Source of the DNA: Cyanophora paradoxa
Lineage: Eukaryota; Glaucocystophyceae; Cyanophorales; Cyanophoraceae
Length of the DNA stretch: 64,000 bases
Assembly: GCA_004431415.1 (NCBI GenBank)
Contig: QPMI01000514.1
Span: 461,888 to 525,887, forward strand
Direction of reading: 5' to 3'
Under the pieces are notes generated by a model. It ran no database searches, was not told where the DNA came from, and saw only the letters and a list, made by a program, of their open reading frames with translations. Position numbers and translations under genes: made by a program. Below are positions 1-10,154 of the stretch, in pieces (within the stretch, counting starts at the first letter, position 1; each line of letters begins with the position of its first letter).

Positions 1-3000
1 AGGCGGAGGTGCTGCGCCGGTAAGGCGACGGCTGCCGCTTCATGTTCTGTCCCAGCGCCCTCGTGAACGTGCCCGACGCCGTCTGAGCGTACGGCGACGT
101 GTACCCCGCCGCGTACACCGGCGAGCTCGGCTTGTTCAGCGCGGCGGCCGCGGCGGCAGCTGCGGCGGCGGCGGCCGCTGCCGAGGTCGTCGGTAGCGGG
201 CCGGCGACGGTCGGGCCAGGGATGGTCCCCGCGGTGAGGGGCGTGTAGTTCCAGGGGGCCGGGCCCGGCACGACCCCGGGCGTCCCCGTGCTCCTCCGCA
301 GCGCGTATGCAGCCTGGCCCATGCTCCCCACCAGCACAGGCGCCTGCCCGACGCACACGGTTAGCCGGAAACAAGGGGGGCGCTGCCGGCGGGCGGGCGG
401 GCGGGCGCACGGATTGGGAGCGGGCGACGTTGTCCTGGGGCGTGCCCGGCCGGTTGGCCTGGGAGGGCGAGGGCGGGCGCTGCTGCTGCTGGGCGCCGCT
501 GCTGAAGGCGGGGGCGGAGCCCTGCCGGAGCATCGACTGGTAGGCGCTGGAGGGGGTCTGGGAGATGGGCGCGGAGGGCGGGCGGCGGGCGAGGGCGGCG
601 GCGGGGGGCGCGGGGGTCGGGGCGGGCGCCGCCGCCGCGGACCAGGTCGCGGCGGAGGGGAGGGCCGGCGGGCGCCCGCGGAGCCGGGGGCGCCCCAGCG
701 GAGTAGGACGGGGCGGGGAGAAGGCGGAGGCGTACGCCGGGGAGGCGGCCGCGGGGCTCGGGACGGCCGGCGCGGAGGAGCGGCGGGGGTGCCGGGGACG
801 GCGAGGGCGGCCGCGGGCTCGTGCCCCTCGCGGGCGGAGCGGCGGCGGCGGCCGCCGCCGCTGCCGCCACCTCTGCGCGGTCGCGGGGCGGGCCGGCGGA
901 GGCTGCGCGGGCGTCAGCGGCCAGCGGAGGGTGCGGGGGCGCGGGCGCGGGGCCGCACGCACCGGAGCGGACGGTGCGCTTCTTCTTCTTGGTGCGCATG
1001 CCGCGCGGGGGCGTCTGCGGGCGGCCCGACCCGGCCGACCCCGGCCGGTCGTCCGGGCCCCCGCCCAGCGGGATCAGCGTCCCGCTGTCGGTGCGCATCA
1101 TGCCGCCGCGCCCGCCCTCGCTGGTGTCGAGGGGGCCGTTGGTGGAGGGGTACGTGGCGCCCAGCTCGCCGTCGTCGTCGGCGTCGGCGAGCACGACCGA
1201 GCCGCGCTCGCGGGCCGTCCCCGCCGACATCGGCCGCCCCGCCTGCCGCTCGCCCCCCGACGAGGGCCCCGCCGCCCCGTCCAGCCACGCCTCCGTCTTG
1301 CGGGGCGGGGCGCCCTTCGGCAGGACCCCGGCCCCGGAGTCCCGCAGCGGCCGGATCGTCCCGTTCTGCCCCGCAAGCCGCGCCGGTATCCTGTACTCCT
1401 CTTCGCTCGCCTCCTCGTCCTCCATGTCTCCCTGCGGGCGGCGCGCGTCAGGCGCGCTGCGCAGCGGCGGCCGCGCGCGGGCGAGGCGAGGGCCGCGCAC
1501 GTCGTCGTCGTCCTCTTCCTCCTCCTCCTCGGCGGCGGCCGCGGCGACGGCGGCCGCGGCCGCGGGCGGAATGGCGGCGCGGGCGGCCGTCGCGGGGGCG
1601 TGCCGGGCCGCGAGCCAGTGCCCGTCGCCGGGACGCGGTACTCGGCCCCCGGGAGGCGTCCAGCACCACGGTCCGCTGCGCCGCCTGCGCCTGCGCCGCG
1701 GGGGCCGGCGGTGGGGCCGGGGCCGGCGGCGCCGCCTCGATGGCGCGGCGGCCGCCGCCGCCGTTCTCCACAAGCTCGGGCCGCATCTGGGCGAGCGGGA
1801 CGTGGTTCCCGTTGGCGTCCAGTACGATGCGGATCACGGGGCGCTTGGGCCAGCGCGTGTTGATCTTCGCGGGCCTCGAGAGGCGCCGCCGGAAGCGCCG
1901 CGGGTAGTAGTCCTCGTAGTCCACCTCGCTGCTCGGGTCCGTCTCGGAGCCGCTCGCGGGGTCGTCCGCGTTGAACGGGCAGCTGGTGTAGTCCAGGCCC
2001 GGCGGCCGCACCGGCCGCTGCAGCCGCACGCCGGGCGCCGGCGTCCGCGCGTCGATCCACGTGAGCCGCACCCGCGCCGGCGGCAGGTGCGGCGAGCGCG
2101 CCGACCGCATCTGCTCCTCCGTCACGCAGTCCAGCGCCGAGAACGAGTTGTAGAACTGCGAGGGCGAGGAGAGGTCGCCGTCAGCGGGCGACGGGTGGCC
2201 GCTAACGCTCCTGCGGGAGGGCGGACCGTGTGTTCGAGGACAACAGTCTCGTTCATCTCCTCTTCCGCCCAGTCGGGATCCTTGAATTCGTCGTAGCTAA
2301 CCTCGCCAGCCTGGATTCTGCGCGGCACGGGCGGCTCAGGCGGCGGCGGCCGCTCGCGCGATAATCCCCACGGTCCCGCACCGCCGCTCGAGGATCTTCA
2401 GCTGCCGCAGGAAAGCAGGCTTGAGCTGCATATCCGGCCGCTTGGCGCGCACGTAGTCCAGACTCCTCTGCAGGTCGCGGAAGAAGGTCTTCATGAGGTA
2501 CGCAACGATCACGCAGCAGGAGCGCGCTGCAGACGAGCGAAGTTAGTTGTACGCGGTTAGATACAAGCTTAGCTAAGGACATACAGATGCCGTGGAGCGA
2601 GTGGATGAGGATGCTCTCGCCCATCTCCTGCGCCTCTTTTACGAAGGCGCAGACCTCGTTCAGAGTCTTGTCCTGCGTTGAAAAAGAACGTTTAGATACG
2701 TGCCTGCGCGACATAAAGGAAACGCAAGGGACCTTGCTGTCGAGAACGACTGTGATGTCCGAGTCCGCCCAGCGGTAGGTCAGGTACTTGACGCCCAGGC
2801 TCTGGAAACGGTTCGCCACTTGATGCCCGGCGCAGTTTATGATATGGCTGATCTTGTTCGCCAGCACGAACGCCAGGTCTTGCGAGGACTCGCTCGTGCC
2901 CAGAAACAGCCCATCTTTAATTTTGGCAGCGATGGCGGCCGCTGGAATGACAAGGAGAAAGCGAAACATGGTAAGCCGAGAGCGGGCACACGGTGGGGAG

Positions 3001-3163
3001 CCCATGGCAGCGCACCGGGTGGCGGGGGCGGTGCCATGTACTGAGGCGGCGCAGGGGCGTAGGCTGGGGGCGCATATTGTGGAACCATAGCTGGCGGCGG
3101 CGTGAGGGCTCGCATTGGAGGCGGCCTTCTCGCCGCCGGCGAGTTACTGCGGTAACCCCGCAT
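1..3163 (-). CDS. Dual-specificity-phosphatase-fold protein with Ser in place of catalytic Cys (pseudophosphatase), 3' end off window
   Basis: Minus-strand multi-exon gene starting at the ATG 3163-3161. Exon 1 (3163-3016) encodes a Pro-rich N-terminus. Exons 2941-2733, 2672-2587 and 2526-2382 encode a DSP fold: IKDGLFLGTSESSQDLAFVL, a DKTLNEVCAFVKEAQEMGES helix, then the P-loop. All introns used have GT...AG ends. Joining exons 3 and 4 at T|GTATGT and CTGCAG|CG gives HSLHGISRS, which matches HCxxGxSR except that the nucleophile Cys is Ser. The fold continues with CCVIVAYLM and YVRAKRPDMQLKPAFLRQL. From 2317 onward a long disordered region follows, rich in Pro, Ala and acidic runs, with KKKKR near 990. 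A reading-frame change around 1600-1680 is unexplained (intron or indel). By analogy with STYX it probably binds phosphoproteins without hydrolysing them; that is inference. The DSP fold is secure; the tail exons are less so. Confidence 0.7.
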
Positions 3164-4390
3164 TGTCGGGCCGGAAAGCGTGCGTTTCGATCAGAGCTTG
3201 CTCATGAGCCTATGCTCTCTGTGTGCTGAGAGCGGGCGAGGGCCCGCAGACGCGACCAATTTGGTCGGCCTGTTTCAGCCACGGCGGCACTACAGATTAC
3301 GCGACGAAAGGTTCTGGGTCAAGCTGGGCAGGTCAGAGAACGATAAGAGAAGACCGGCCGCAGCTCCACCGAGAGCTGTGGTGAGCAGGGATACACTGCA
3401 CGTTTGGCCCAGGGGGGGCAATCGCTGCAGCCGCTTTGGGGGTACGGTGCTAATGCAGGTCGACGTCTCTCGGCCCCGACCAGCTGCAGCGATCAGCCGT
3501 GCCGATCGAGATCTAGATCTCTAGCTTTGATTTCTCTTTGAGCTCGTTAAGCCCACTCTGATCTCTTTTGTTCATGGACCCTGGGCGCTAGCGCTGCTCA
3601 TGCGTGGCCCGGCGCCGGCGCCGCGGCGCGCGCGCGCGCCCCCGCGTCGCCGAGTCGGGGGCCCGCGACCGCTCACCACGCGCACGCACGCGCAGCGTGC
3701 ATGTGAGCCGCCGTTGCAATTGCCCGCCCTCTCCATGGCGGCCGTGACTACTAGGCTAGCGCTGAAGCTTCGAATTCGACTTCGCGAGCCCACCGGCGCC
3801 CCGGCGCCGGCCCGCGGCCGCGGCGCCCCCGGACGTCGAACACGGCCAGGCCTAAGTGGGCGGTGCCCCTCTCCTGCGCGGCCCATGCCGGCGCCTGAGT
3901 CGAAGGGGGTCCGTCTACAGCTGCGACGAACCAGGACATGTACAGGAGCAGCTGCAGCTGCAGCTGCAGGCGGTCAGCGCAGCCGACGGCCAGGGCACCG
4001 CGACGGGATATCGAGCTCGCCCCCCTCGATCGCCGGCGCCCTCCTTAATCGCAAGCAGCTGCAGGACCAATGGACCACTGGGCCATGCGCTCGCGTGCCC
4101 CGATCCGCCCCGTCCCGTGCGCCAGAGTCGAGTAAAAAAAAAGGCTGGCGCGGCCTGGTACTCAGCTCACTCGGATGTCATGATCTGCCTCTGCAGAACT
4201 CTAGATCCGATGATCTGACCATAAGACTCGCGCGCGGCCGATGTGCGCGTCATGTCGCGAACGTTAACGCGAACGTTGACGCACGCTTGGTTTTCGCGAA
4301 CTCAAACCGTGACGCTATGAATTCACGTGCACGATCGCGAACGACTCCGGGCGCATCAAAGTGATCGGGCCGAAGAGGGAGCGGCCGCCG
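3164..4390. other. Intergenic, palindrome-rich, no gene recognised
   Basis: No conserved protein is visible on either strand. The stretch is dense in six-base palindromes (NheI-, PstI-, BglII- and XbaI-like words), with a CTGCAG/AGCTGC run at about 3949-3970 and an alternating CG tract at about 3613-3640. It separates the divergent-looking 5' end of the phosphatase gene from the 3' end of RRP1. Confidence 0.5.
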
Positions 4391-7136
4391 CTACGCCCTG
4401 GAGGCCCGCCCGACCTCGACACGCGCCCCGAGCGCCGACACGATGGGCTTGGGCGGCGGGCTCGGCTTGAGCACGCCCTGCGGCGCCGGAGGCTCGAAGG
4501 CGAACAAGGCCGGCCCGGAGGCAAAGGGGAAGCGAAGAAGGGGCCCAGGGCACCTGCACGGGGCTCTTCGCCAGGTTGCGCTTCGCGACCTGGGGCGAGC
4601 CAGTAAAAGGGGTCCCTTTTGCGTACTCCTTCTCTGAGAGCGGGGGGTAAGAAGAAAGAGACCGGGGCCGGGAGGATTCGAGCCGGGGGGAGGGCGGGCG
4701 CACGCATGTTGGCCTTCAGGTTGAAGACGACGCGCTTGTCGGCCCCCAGGGAGGAGCGCCGCTGCTCCGCCGGCGGGGGCGCCGGCGTCGCGGGGGCCTC
4801 CGCCGCCGCCTCCGCCGCCGACGCCGCTGGCGGCGCTTTCGCAGGCGTGCCCTTCGGCCGCTTCGCAGCGCCGTTCACAGGGGCGCCGTTCGCAGCGGCG
4901 CCGTTCGTCGCCGGAGCCGGAGCCGGCGCCTCCGGTCCCTTCCCCTTCTTCCTCCCCGCCGCCTGCTCCTGCGCCGGCGCCGGCGCCTCCGCCTGCGCCT
5001 TGGCGCCCGCCTTGGCCTCGGCCTGCTTCTTCTTCGGGCGCTTCGCCAGAGGGGCCGCCTCCTCCTCCTCGCCCCCGCTGCCGCCGCTGCCCTCGCCCCC
5101 CGAGTCGGGGCCCTCGCCGCCCTTCCACGGGGCCACCCACGCCTGCGCCCGGAGCTCAGCTCGGCGCAGCCGGCGCCAGGCGGCCTGCCCGCGCCTTCTT
5201 CTTCTCCCGGTTCGCCTTGCGCTCCTTCTTGCGCTCCGCCTTGCGCTCCGCCCCGAGGTCCCTGCCCACAGTCAGACGGGCCGGGCCCGCAGCCGGCGCC
5301 CCGCACGCCCGCCGGCCCCCCGCAGGCCCGGGGCGGCTCGCCTGCTGGCCTCGGCCTTGGCCGCCTCCTCGGCCGCCCGCGCCGCCTCGCGCGCCTCCGC
5401 ACGCTTCGCCTTCTTCCTCGCCTTCGCCTCTGCGCCCGCGCGCGCCACGCCCGTCGGTTCCTCCCACGGTACCCCACGAACACACCACCCCAAGCGGCCG
5501 CGCACCGGCCTCGGCTTCTCGCCGCTTCCGCTTCCGCACCGCCTCCTGCGTGCCCCCGGCACAGGTTGGCGCGGGACCACTGGCGTACCCCCGTGGCGCG
5601 CACCTCGTTCTCCGGCTCCTCCCCGCCGTCCTCCTCCTCCTCTACCCCCACAAGCTTGTCCGCCTCCGCCGCCGCCTCGGGATCCACGTTTCGGATCGCC
5701 TGCATTCCCCGTCAGATGCGGCGTACCCCCTCGTCCGAGCCGGACGGTACGGCACCTTCACGAGGCCCTTCCGGACCTTGTGTATGTCTGCCCGGTACCC
5801 CTCCCGAGTCCGCCTGCGTCCACCGCCGGGGGTCGGGAGGGGAGGGAAAGGGGGGTACACGCGCTCACGGACCTCGCAGCGGCGAGCCTGAAGAGAGCCT
5901 GGGCGAGGGACACGGGATCGATGGACTTCGCGACCCGCGCGGCTGCCGACGGCTCCTTCGGGCCCTTCTCCTACGGGCGCCGGCCTCGGCCGGGGTACGG
6001 CGCCGCGCCGCAAGTGGGGGGAGGCGGCCACCTTCTTCTCGCCCTCCTCGTCCTCCTCGTCGTCCTCGTCCGACTCGGGCGGCCCGTGGTTCTGCGCCCC
6101 GCACGACGCCATCAGCCCCCACCCGGGGACGGAATGCGGTACCCCGGCGCTGCTTCCGCACCTCGCGGTACCCGTCCACGATCGCCTCGAAGATCGAGTC
6201 GCGTACCCGCCCGAACATGCGCCTAGGCGAATCACGCGTGAGGCGCCACCCGCGATCGGGGGTTGGGCGGGAGGGGGAGGGGATAGGGGAGGGGGCGGGG
6301 GGGAGGGGGGGTACGCGCACTTGTCGGCGGCACGGGCCAGGAGGCCCAGATAGGGCTCGAGGAGCGCCGAGAGGGCATCCCGCGGAGGCTGCGCCTGGAT
6401 TCGAACCCGCGCACTTGGAGGGGGGGGCACGGCGCCGGCGCACGTCGCTGGGCCCGAGGCTGGGCAGGAAGACTTCGGAGACGTGCAGGGCGAGCCCGAT
6501 CGGCGAGGCCTGCGCGCGGGGTACGGGCTCGAGGGGGGTGCGGGGTAGTTGGGGGGAGAAGGCTAGCCTGGCCGGTGGGGTCGAGGACGGTGGAGGCCAG
6601 TACCCCCGCGATGCAGCCGACGACCTCGGCGTCCCAGTCCCGCTTCGCGGCGTACGCGAACCCCGCCTCGAGGAACTTGCGAACGAGGGCGTAGTACTTC
6701 TCGATGCTGAGGGGCGGGCGGCGGGTCAGCCGGGGCCGCGGGCGGGGGGCGGGGGGCGGTCAAGCCGCGTGGGGCGGGTGGGCGGGCGCACCGGAGGCGG
6801 TCGATGCGCTCCCACTCGCGGCACATCGTCTCGAAGAACGTCTTGTAGTACAGCAGGCCCCTGTCGCCCGGGAAGACGTGAATCATGGACGCCAGGCGCT
6901 CAGCCAGCTCCATCTGCACGATCGGCCTGCCCGCCCCCAGCCCCGCCGGCGCCGTGAGCGGCGTCCCGAGCGGCGCTAGCGGTGACCGCCGGCGCGCACT
7001 TGTCCGAGTGCCACATGCAGTAGAACAGGCCCTTCCATATCTTGATCAGGTCCGCCTCGCCTATGTGCTGCTGCTTCGAGAACCACTTGGAGAGGACCTT
7101 GACCGTCTTGTCGCGCACCGCTTTGTCTGCGCATGC
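4391..7136 (-). CDS. RRP1: RRP1/Nop52-family ribosomal RNA processing protein
   Basis: Nucleolar protein needed for pre-rRNA processing of the large subunit. The N-terminal exon at about 7113-6999 reads VRDKTVKVLSKWF and IWKGLFYCMWHSDK, the family signature (iWkGLfYcmWmsDK). The next exon (about 6920-6800) has ERLASMIHVFPGDRGLLYY and FFETMCREWERIDRLR; about 6715-6570 has KYYALVRKFLEAGFAYAAK. Low-complexity charged exons lie between 6.4 and 4.8 kb. Near 4740-4705, DKRVVFNLKANM matches the conserved C-terminal KVTFGLNRNM motif, and the last exon has GVLKPSPPPKP, like GVLKTP in animal RRP1, before TAG at 4393-4391. The first recognised exon begins after a CAG acceptor near 7125; the start exon upstream was not resolved. 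Identification is strong, individual exon borders are not. Confidence 0.75.
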
Positions 7137-8039
7137 CAGCTAGATCAGCTTCGGCTTCCTCGGCGCCCCGGATGCCGCCGCGGGCACTCCCGATCGGCCC
7201 TAGCGTGCGGAGCGCCGGCGGACGGCGCGCGGTGCGACGCGTCGACCACGAGGGCTTAGGAGCGTCCGTACGTGCCACATACGCCCCGGGGCAAGCCCGC
7301 GGCCCCCGCGCGCGTCCGTCCGCTAGCTAGAAGTTTCGTGGCGCGATCGCATGCCGGCGGGGCCACGCACCAGAGGCGGCGAGTCTGCGCCCGAACCGCA
7401 CGTCCCGCTTTGCAGGCTGATCCTCTCCGTCGCTCATCGCAAGGCGCGCTCTAACTTCGAAGCTGATCGGTGTTGGGGGGGTACAAGTGCAAGAACACGT
7501 GCACAAGAATTGTGGGGAGCACGGCCTAGTGGCGAGCGTGGAGGGTGCATGAACAGTTAATGGTGAGCCCGCAACAGAGCTAGCCGCATCCGCACCCCTG
7601 TTCCAACCGCTGTCGGCAGGGGTGCAAGGGCTCCAAGAGCGAGAAGTCGCACAGTCCGACATCAGGCGTGCATCCTGCATTCATCACCAACCCTTGATTC
7701 TGACCGGGGAGCAGAGAGGACACCGGCTGGCTCGCAGTCGCATGCTATCAAGACGCCGCCTTCCTGGAAATCGGATACGCCGCTCTCCAGGCTTCGGCTG
7801 AAACGGTACCATGACACCGTCGCAATTCTGCTCCTGCCCGAACCGGCACCGCTGACTCCAATTGTCGTGCTCAGAATGCGCGAGGAATTCTGGTCCGCGT
7901 GCTCTCTTTTGGCTTTGTGATAGCTGCAGCTAAACATTCTCGCTTCCGCCCCCTCGTCTCTTGCCTCTGTGACAGGGACACGGTCTGCACAGCCTCCCGC
8001 GCCCCTGAGCCGTTTCCTGACTTCCGCACGCGGCCGCAG
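7137..8039. other. Intergenic or unresolved 5' exons
   Basis: Nothing conserved could be recognised. It should contain the first exon of RRP1 (minus) and any 5' exon of the UBTD-like gene (plus), but neither could be fixed from sequence alone. Overlapping open frames here look like GC-driven shadows. Confidence 0.35.
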
Positions 8040-8530
8040 CGCGTCGAGGGTCACAAAGAGACTTGGGACACGCTCAAGGGGTTCGCGGCAAGCGATCCGG
8101 GCGCGGCTTTTCGGATCCTTACGCGGGCCGCCGCAGGATCGTGGAGTTTGTACAGGCGAAAGACCTCGAGGTGCGTGCGCGCCGCGCTCGCTGGCGCGCG
8201 CGCGTGCGCCGCCGAACCTCTCCGCACGCAGATGGCGAACGTGGCGGCTCAGAGCGCAGGCGCGAACCGCCGGCTCAGCCCCGCGCCGCGCCGCGCTGGC
8301 CGCACGCTGAGGCGCCGCAGGCATCGTGGTGCCGCCCTCGGGGACGCTCAACGAAGTGTACGACGCGCTGGGAGTGAGCTACAAGCTCCCCCCGTTCGTC
8401 ATCAGCGACCCGTCGAACGTGCGCGCCGCGCCCCGCGCTCTGGGCCCCGGGGGGCCCGTTGGCACCTCACCCTCCCCCGCCAGATCGCGCCGGACACTCT
8501 GGACGACGGGACGACGCGCGATGACATGAA
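8040..8530 (+). CDS. UBTD/DC-UbP-like ubiquitin-binding protein, N-terminal domain only recognised
   Basis: An exon after the acceptor ending at 8039 reads RVEGHKETWDTLKGFAA, close to the EGRKEIWDALKAAA stretch of UBTD1/2 (DC-UbP). After the intron 8171-8315 (GTGCGT...GCCGCAG) the next exon reads GIVVPPSGTLNEVYDALGVS and YKLPPFVISDPSNV, matching the family's [20 protein letters not shown] block. The two blocks sit in different frames across about 8090-8140, needing either an unseen intron or an indel. The C-terminal ubiquitin-like fold was not found downstream, so the gene may be truncated or its last exons are unrecognised. The assignment rests on two short conserved blocks in the right order. 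Confidence 0.45.
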
Positions 8531-8622
8531 GCGGAGGTGCGCGACCCGACGCGTCGCGGCGCCCCCGCCCCTCGAGCTCGGCCCCATCCTGATGCGGCGC
8601 CGCCAGCGCCATGGTCTGAGCG

Positions 8623-8665
8623 TGTCTCCCTCTCTTTCTCTCTCTCTCTCCCTCTCTCGGCAAAG
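8623..8665 (+). repeat. CT-rich microsatellite
   Basis: Interrupted (CT)n tract immediately downstream of the UBTD-like fragment. The following 8666-9250 holds no recognisable gene and turns locally AT-rich at about 8800-9010. Confidence 0.8.
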
Positions 8666-9252
8666 CGCTCTCCTCGCCCCCCCTGCGGCGGCGGTGGCGC
8701 GCATCGCCCTCCTGCGCCTCCCTCCATGCAGCTGGGCCCCTCCTGCCCGAAGCTGCCCTCTAGTGACCCGCACCTGTGAGAGTGCTTATTTCTCGCTGCT
8801 CGTAGTGACATTTCAGAGCATTTCCAGTTTCTTCTTGAGTTCAGCTGTTTGTTAACTTATCATAGCAACTATGACAGCATCTAGCTGTGTGTAGCCTAGG
8901 TAATCTCTGGAGACGACTAGATGAGCATGTCGACAACATGCAAATAAGCCTGCAAAAATGCAGCTAACGCCATCCAAAATATCGCTGTATGCGAGTACCG
9001 TTAAGTTAGCAGAAGGGTGGAAGGGTGTCTGGGCGGTGCAGCGTGGGTCCGGGGTCAATGGCTCCGGCGGGCAGGGAGCGGGAGGGGAGGGGCTGCGAGG
9101 GCCGCACGCGGAAGCGAGCGGCGTGGGCCGCCGAGGGGCCGCCTGCACTTAAAAGTGACCGCCCGAGAAGCGATGCGTGAGGGGGTAGAGCAGGCTCTGC
9201 GGGGCAAGTCGAGGGGGCCTCGGGGGCGCCCTCCGGGGCGCTCGCTGGCCGG

Positions 9253-10095
9253 CTAGCGGAGGAGGGCGAGGATCTCGACGCGGGCCGAGGCGAGCGCCGC
9301 GTCGTCCACCGCCGGCTCCGCCGCGTTGAACCGCTCCTCCGCCGCCCCCTCCGCCGCCCCTGCCTCGGCCTGCGTCGCCGGGTCGGGCGGCTCGGCCGGC
9401 GGCTCGGCCGGCGGCTGCGGCTTGAGGCTCTCCGTCCGCCGCGCTGGCGGCGGCGGTGGCGGCGGCGGTGGCGCGTCGGGCGGGGCGGCGGGCGGCAGGG
9501 GCGGGGCGGGGCCCTCCCCTGGCGCCTCGCGCGGCCGGGTGTCCGGCTCGCCCTGCTCCAGGGCCGGCGCCGAGGGCCGGTCGGGCTTCGGCGGCTCGCC
9601 CGGCTCCGCGGGGACGGCGCGCGGCCCGTAGGGCCGCGCCGTCCCGAAACGCCGCTGGCGGCCGCCGTGCCCCATCTCGAGCGCCTGCCGCCCGCGCTTC
9701 CAGTTGAACAGTGCGCGCCGGTTGTCGCTGGCGCCATTGCGATCTGTGAGCGGGTACGGCGTTTGGGTCTTGCTGGGGTTCGCCTCACCCAAGGTGGGGG
9801 AAGATGGCAAGAAGGCGCTCCCTGGGGAGGGACCGCAGATACTCATTCACTGCCCTGTACCCCCCCGGCGGTGAGAGGGGGCAAAGATTTAGAGGTACGG
9901 GGTACCCCGGGGCGCACTGGAGGGGGATACGCAGCACGCGGCAGTCCGTTGATGCGTTGACGTTAAAGTGGTTCCACGGCTGCGGAGGGCGCGACACCAA
10001 ATCAGCCCCCAACAGCGCACAACTTGCGGGGTGCAGCCGACGGGGCGGGGTACGCGCCTGGCGCCTGTGGGCAGGGGCTGGGTTCCCGTGCTCAT
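9253..10095 (-). CDS. Unrecognised Pro-rich protein
   Basis: Proposed start ATG at 10095 (MSTGTQPLPTGARR), then an exon after a TCCGCAG acceptor reading PWNHFNVNASTDCRVLRIPL, then ERLLAIFPHLG, then DNRRALFNWKRGRQALEMGH, ending in a long Pro/Ala-rich low-complexity segment with a P-run and TAG at 9255-9253. Short introns with GT or GC donors are needed to join these. I do not recognise the family. The ordered part is short (perhaps 80-100 residues), followed by disorder. It lies head-to-head with nothing and shares strand with its ABC neighbour. Confidence 0.4.
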
Positions 10096-10154
10096 CTCGT
10101 TGCTCCTGCTCCCGGGCGCGAATGAGCACGCGACGGCGGAGCGGGCTAGATTGA

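Noticed and set aside
288-1907. Long plus-strand Arg/Gly-rich open frame over the phosphatase gene
   Set aside because: Shadow of GC-rich codons on the opposite strand; low complexity without motifs.
6388-6412. tRNA-like T-loop word (GGTTCGAATCC on the minus strand)
   Set aside because: Stem arms do not pair properly, no cloverleaf surrounds it, and it lies at an intron-exon junction of RRP1.
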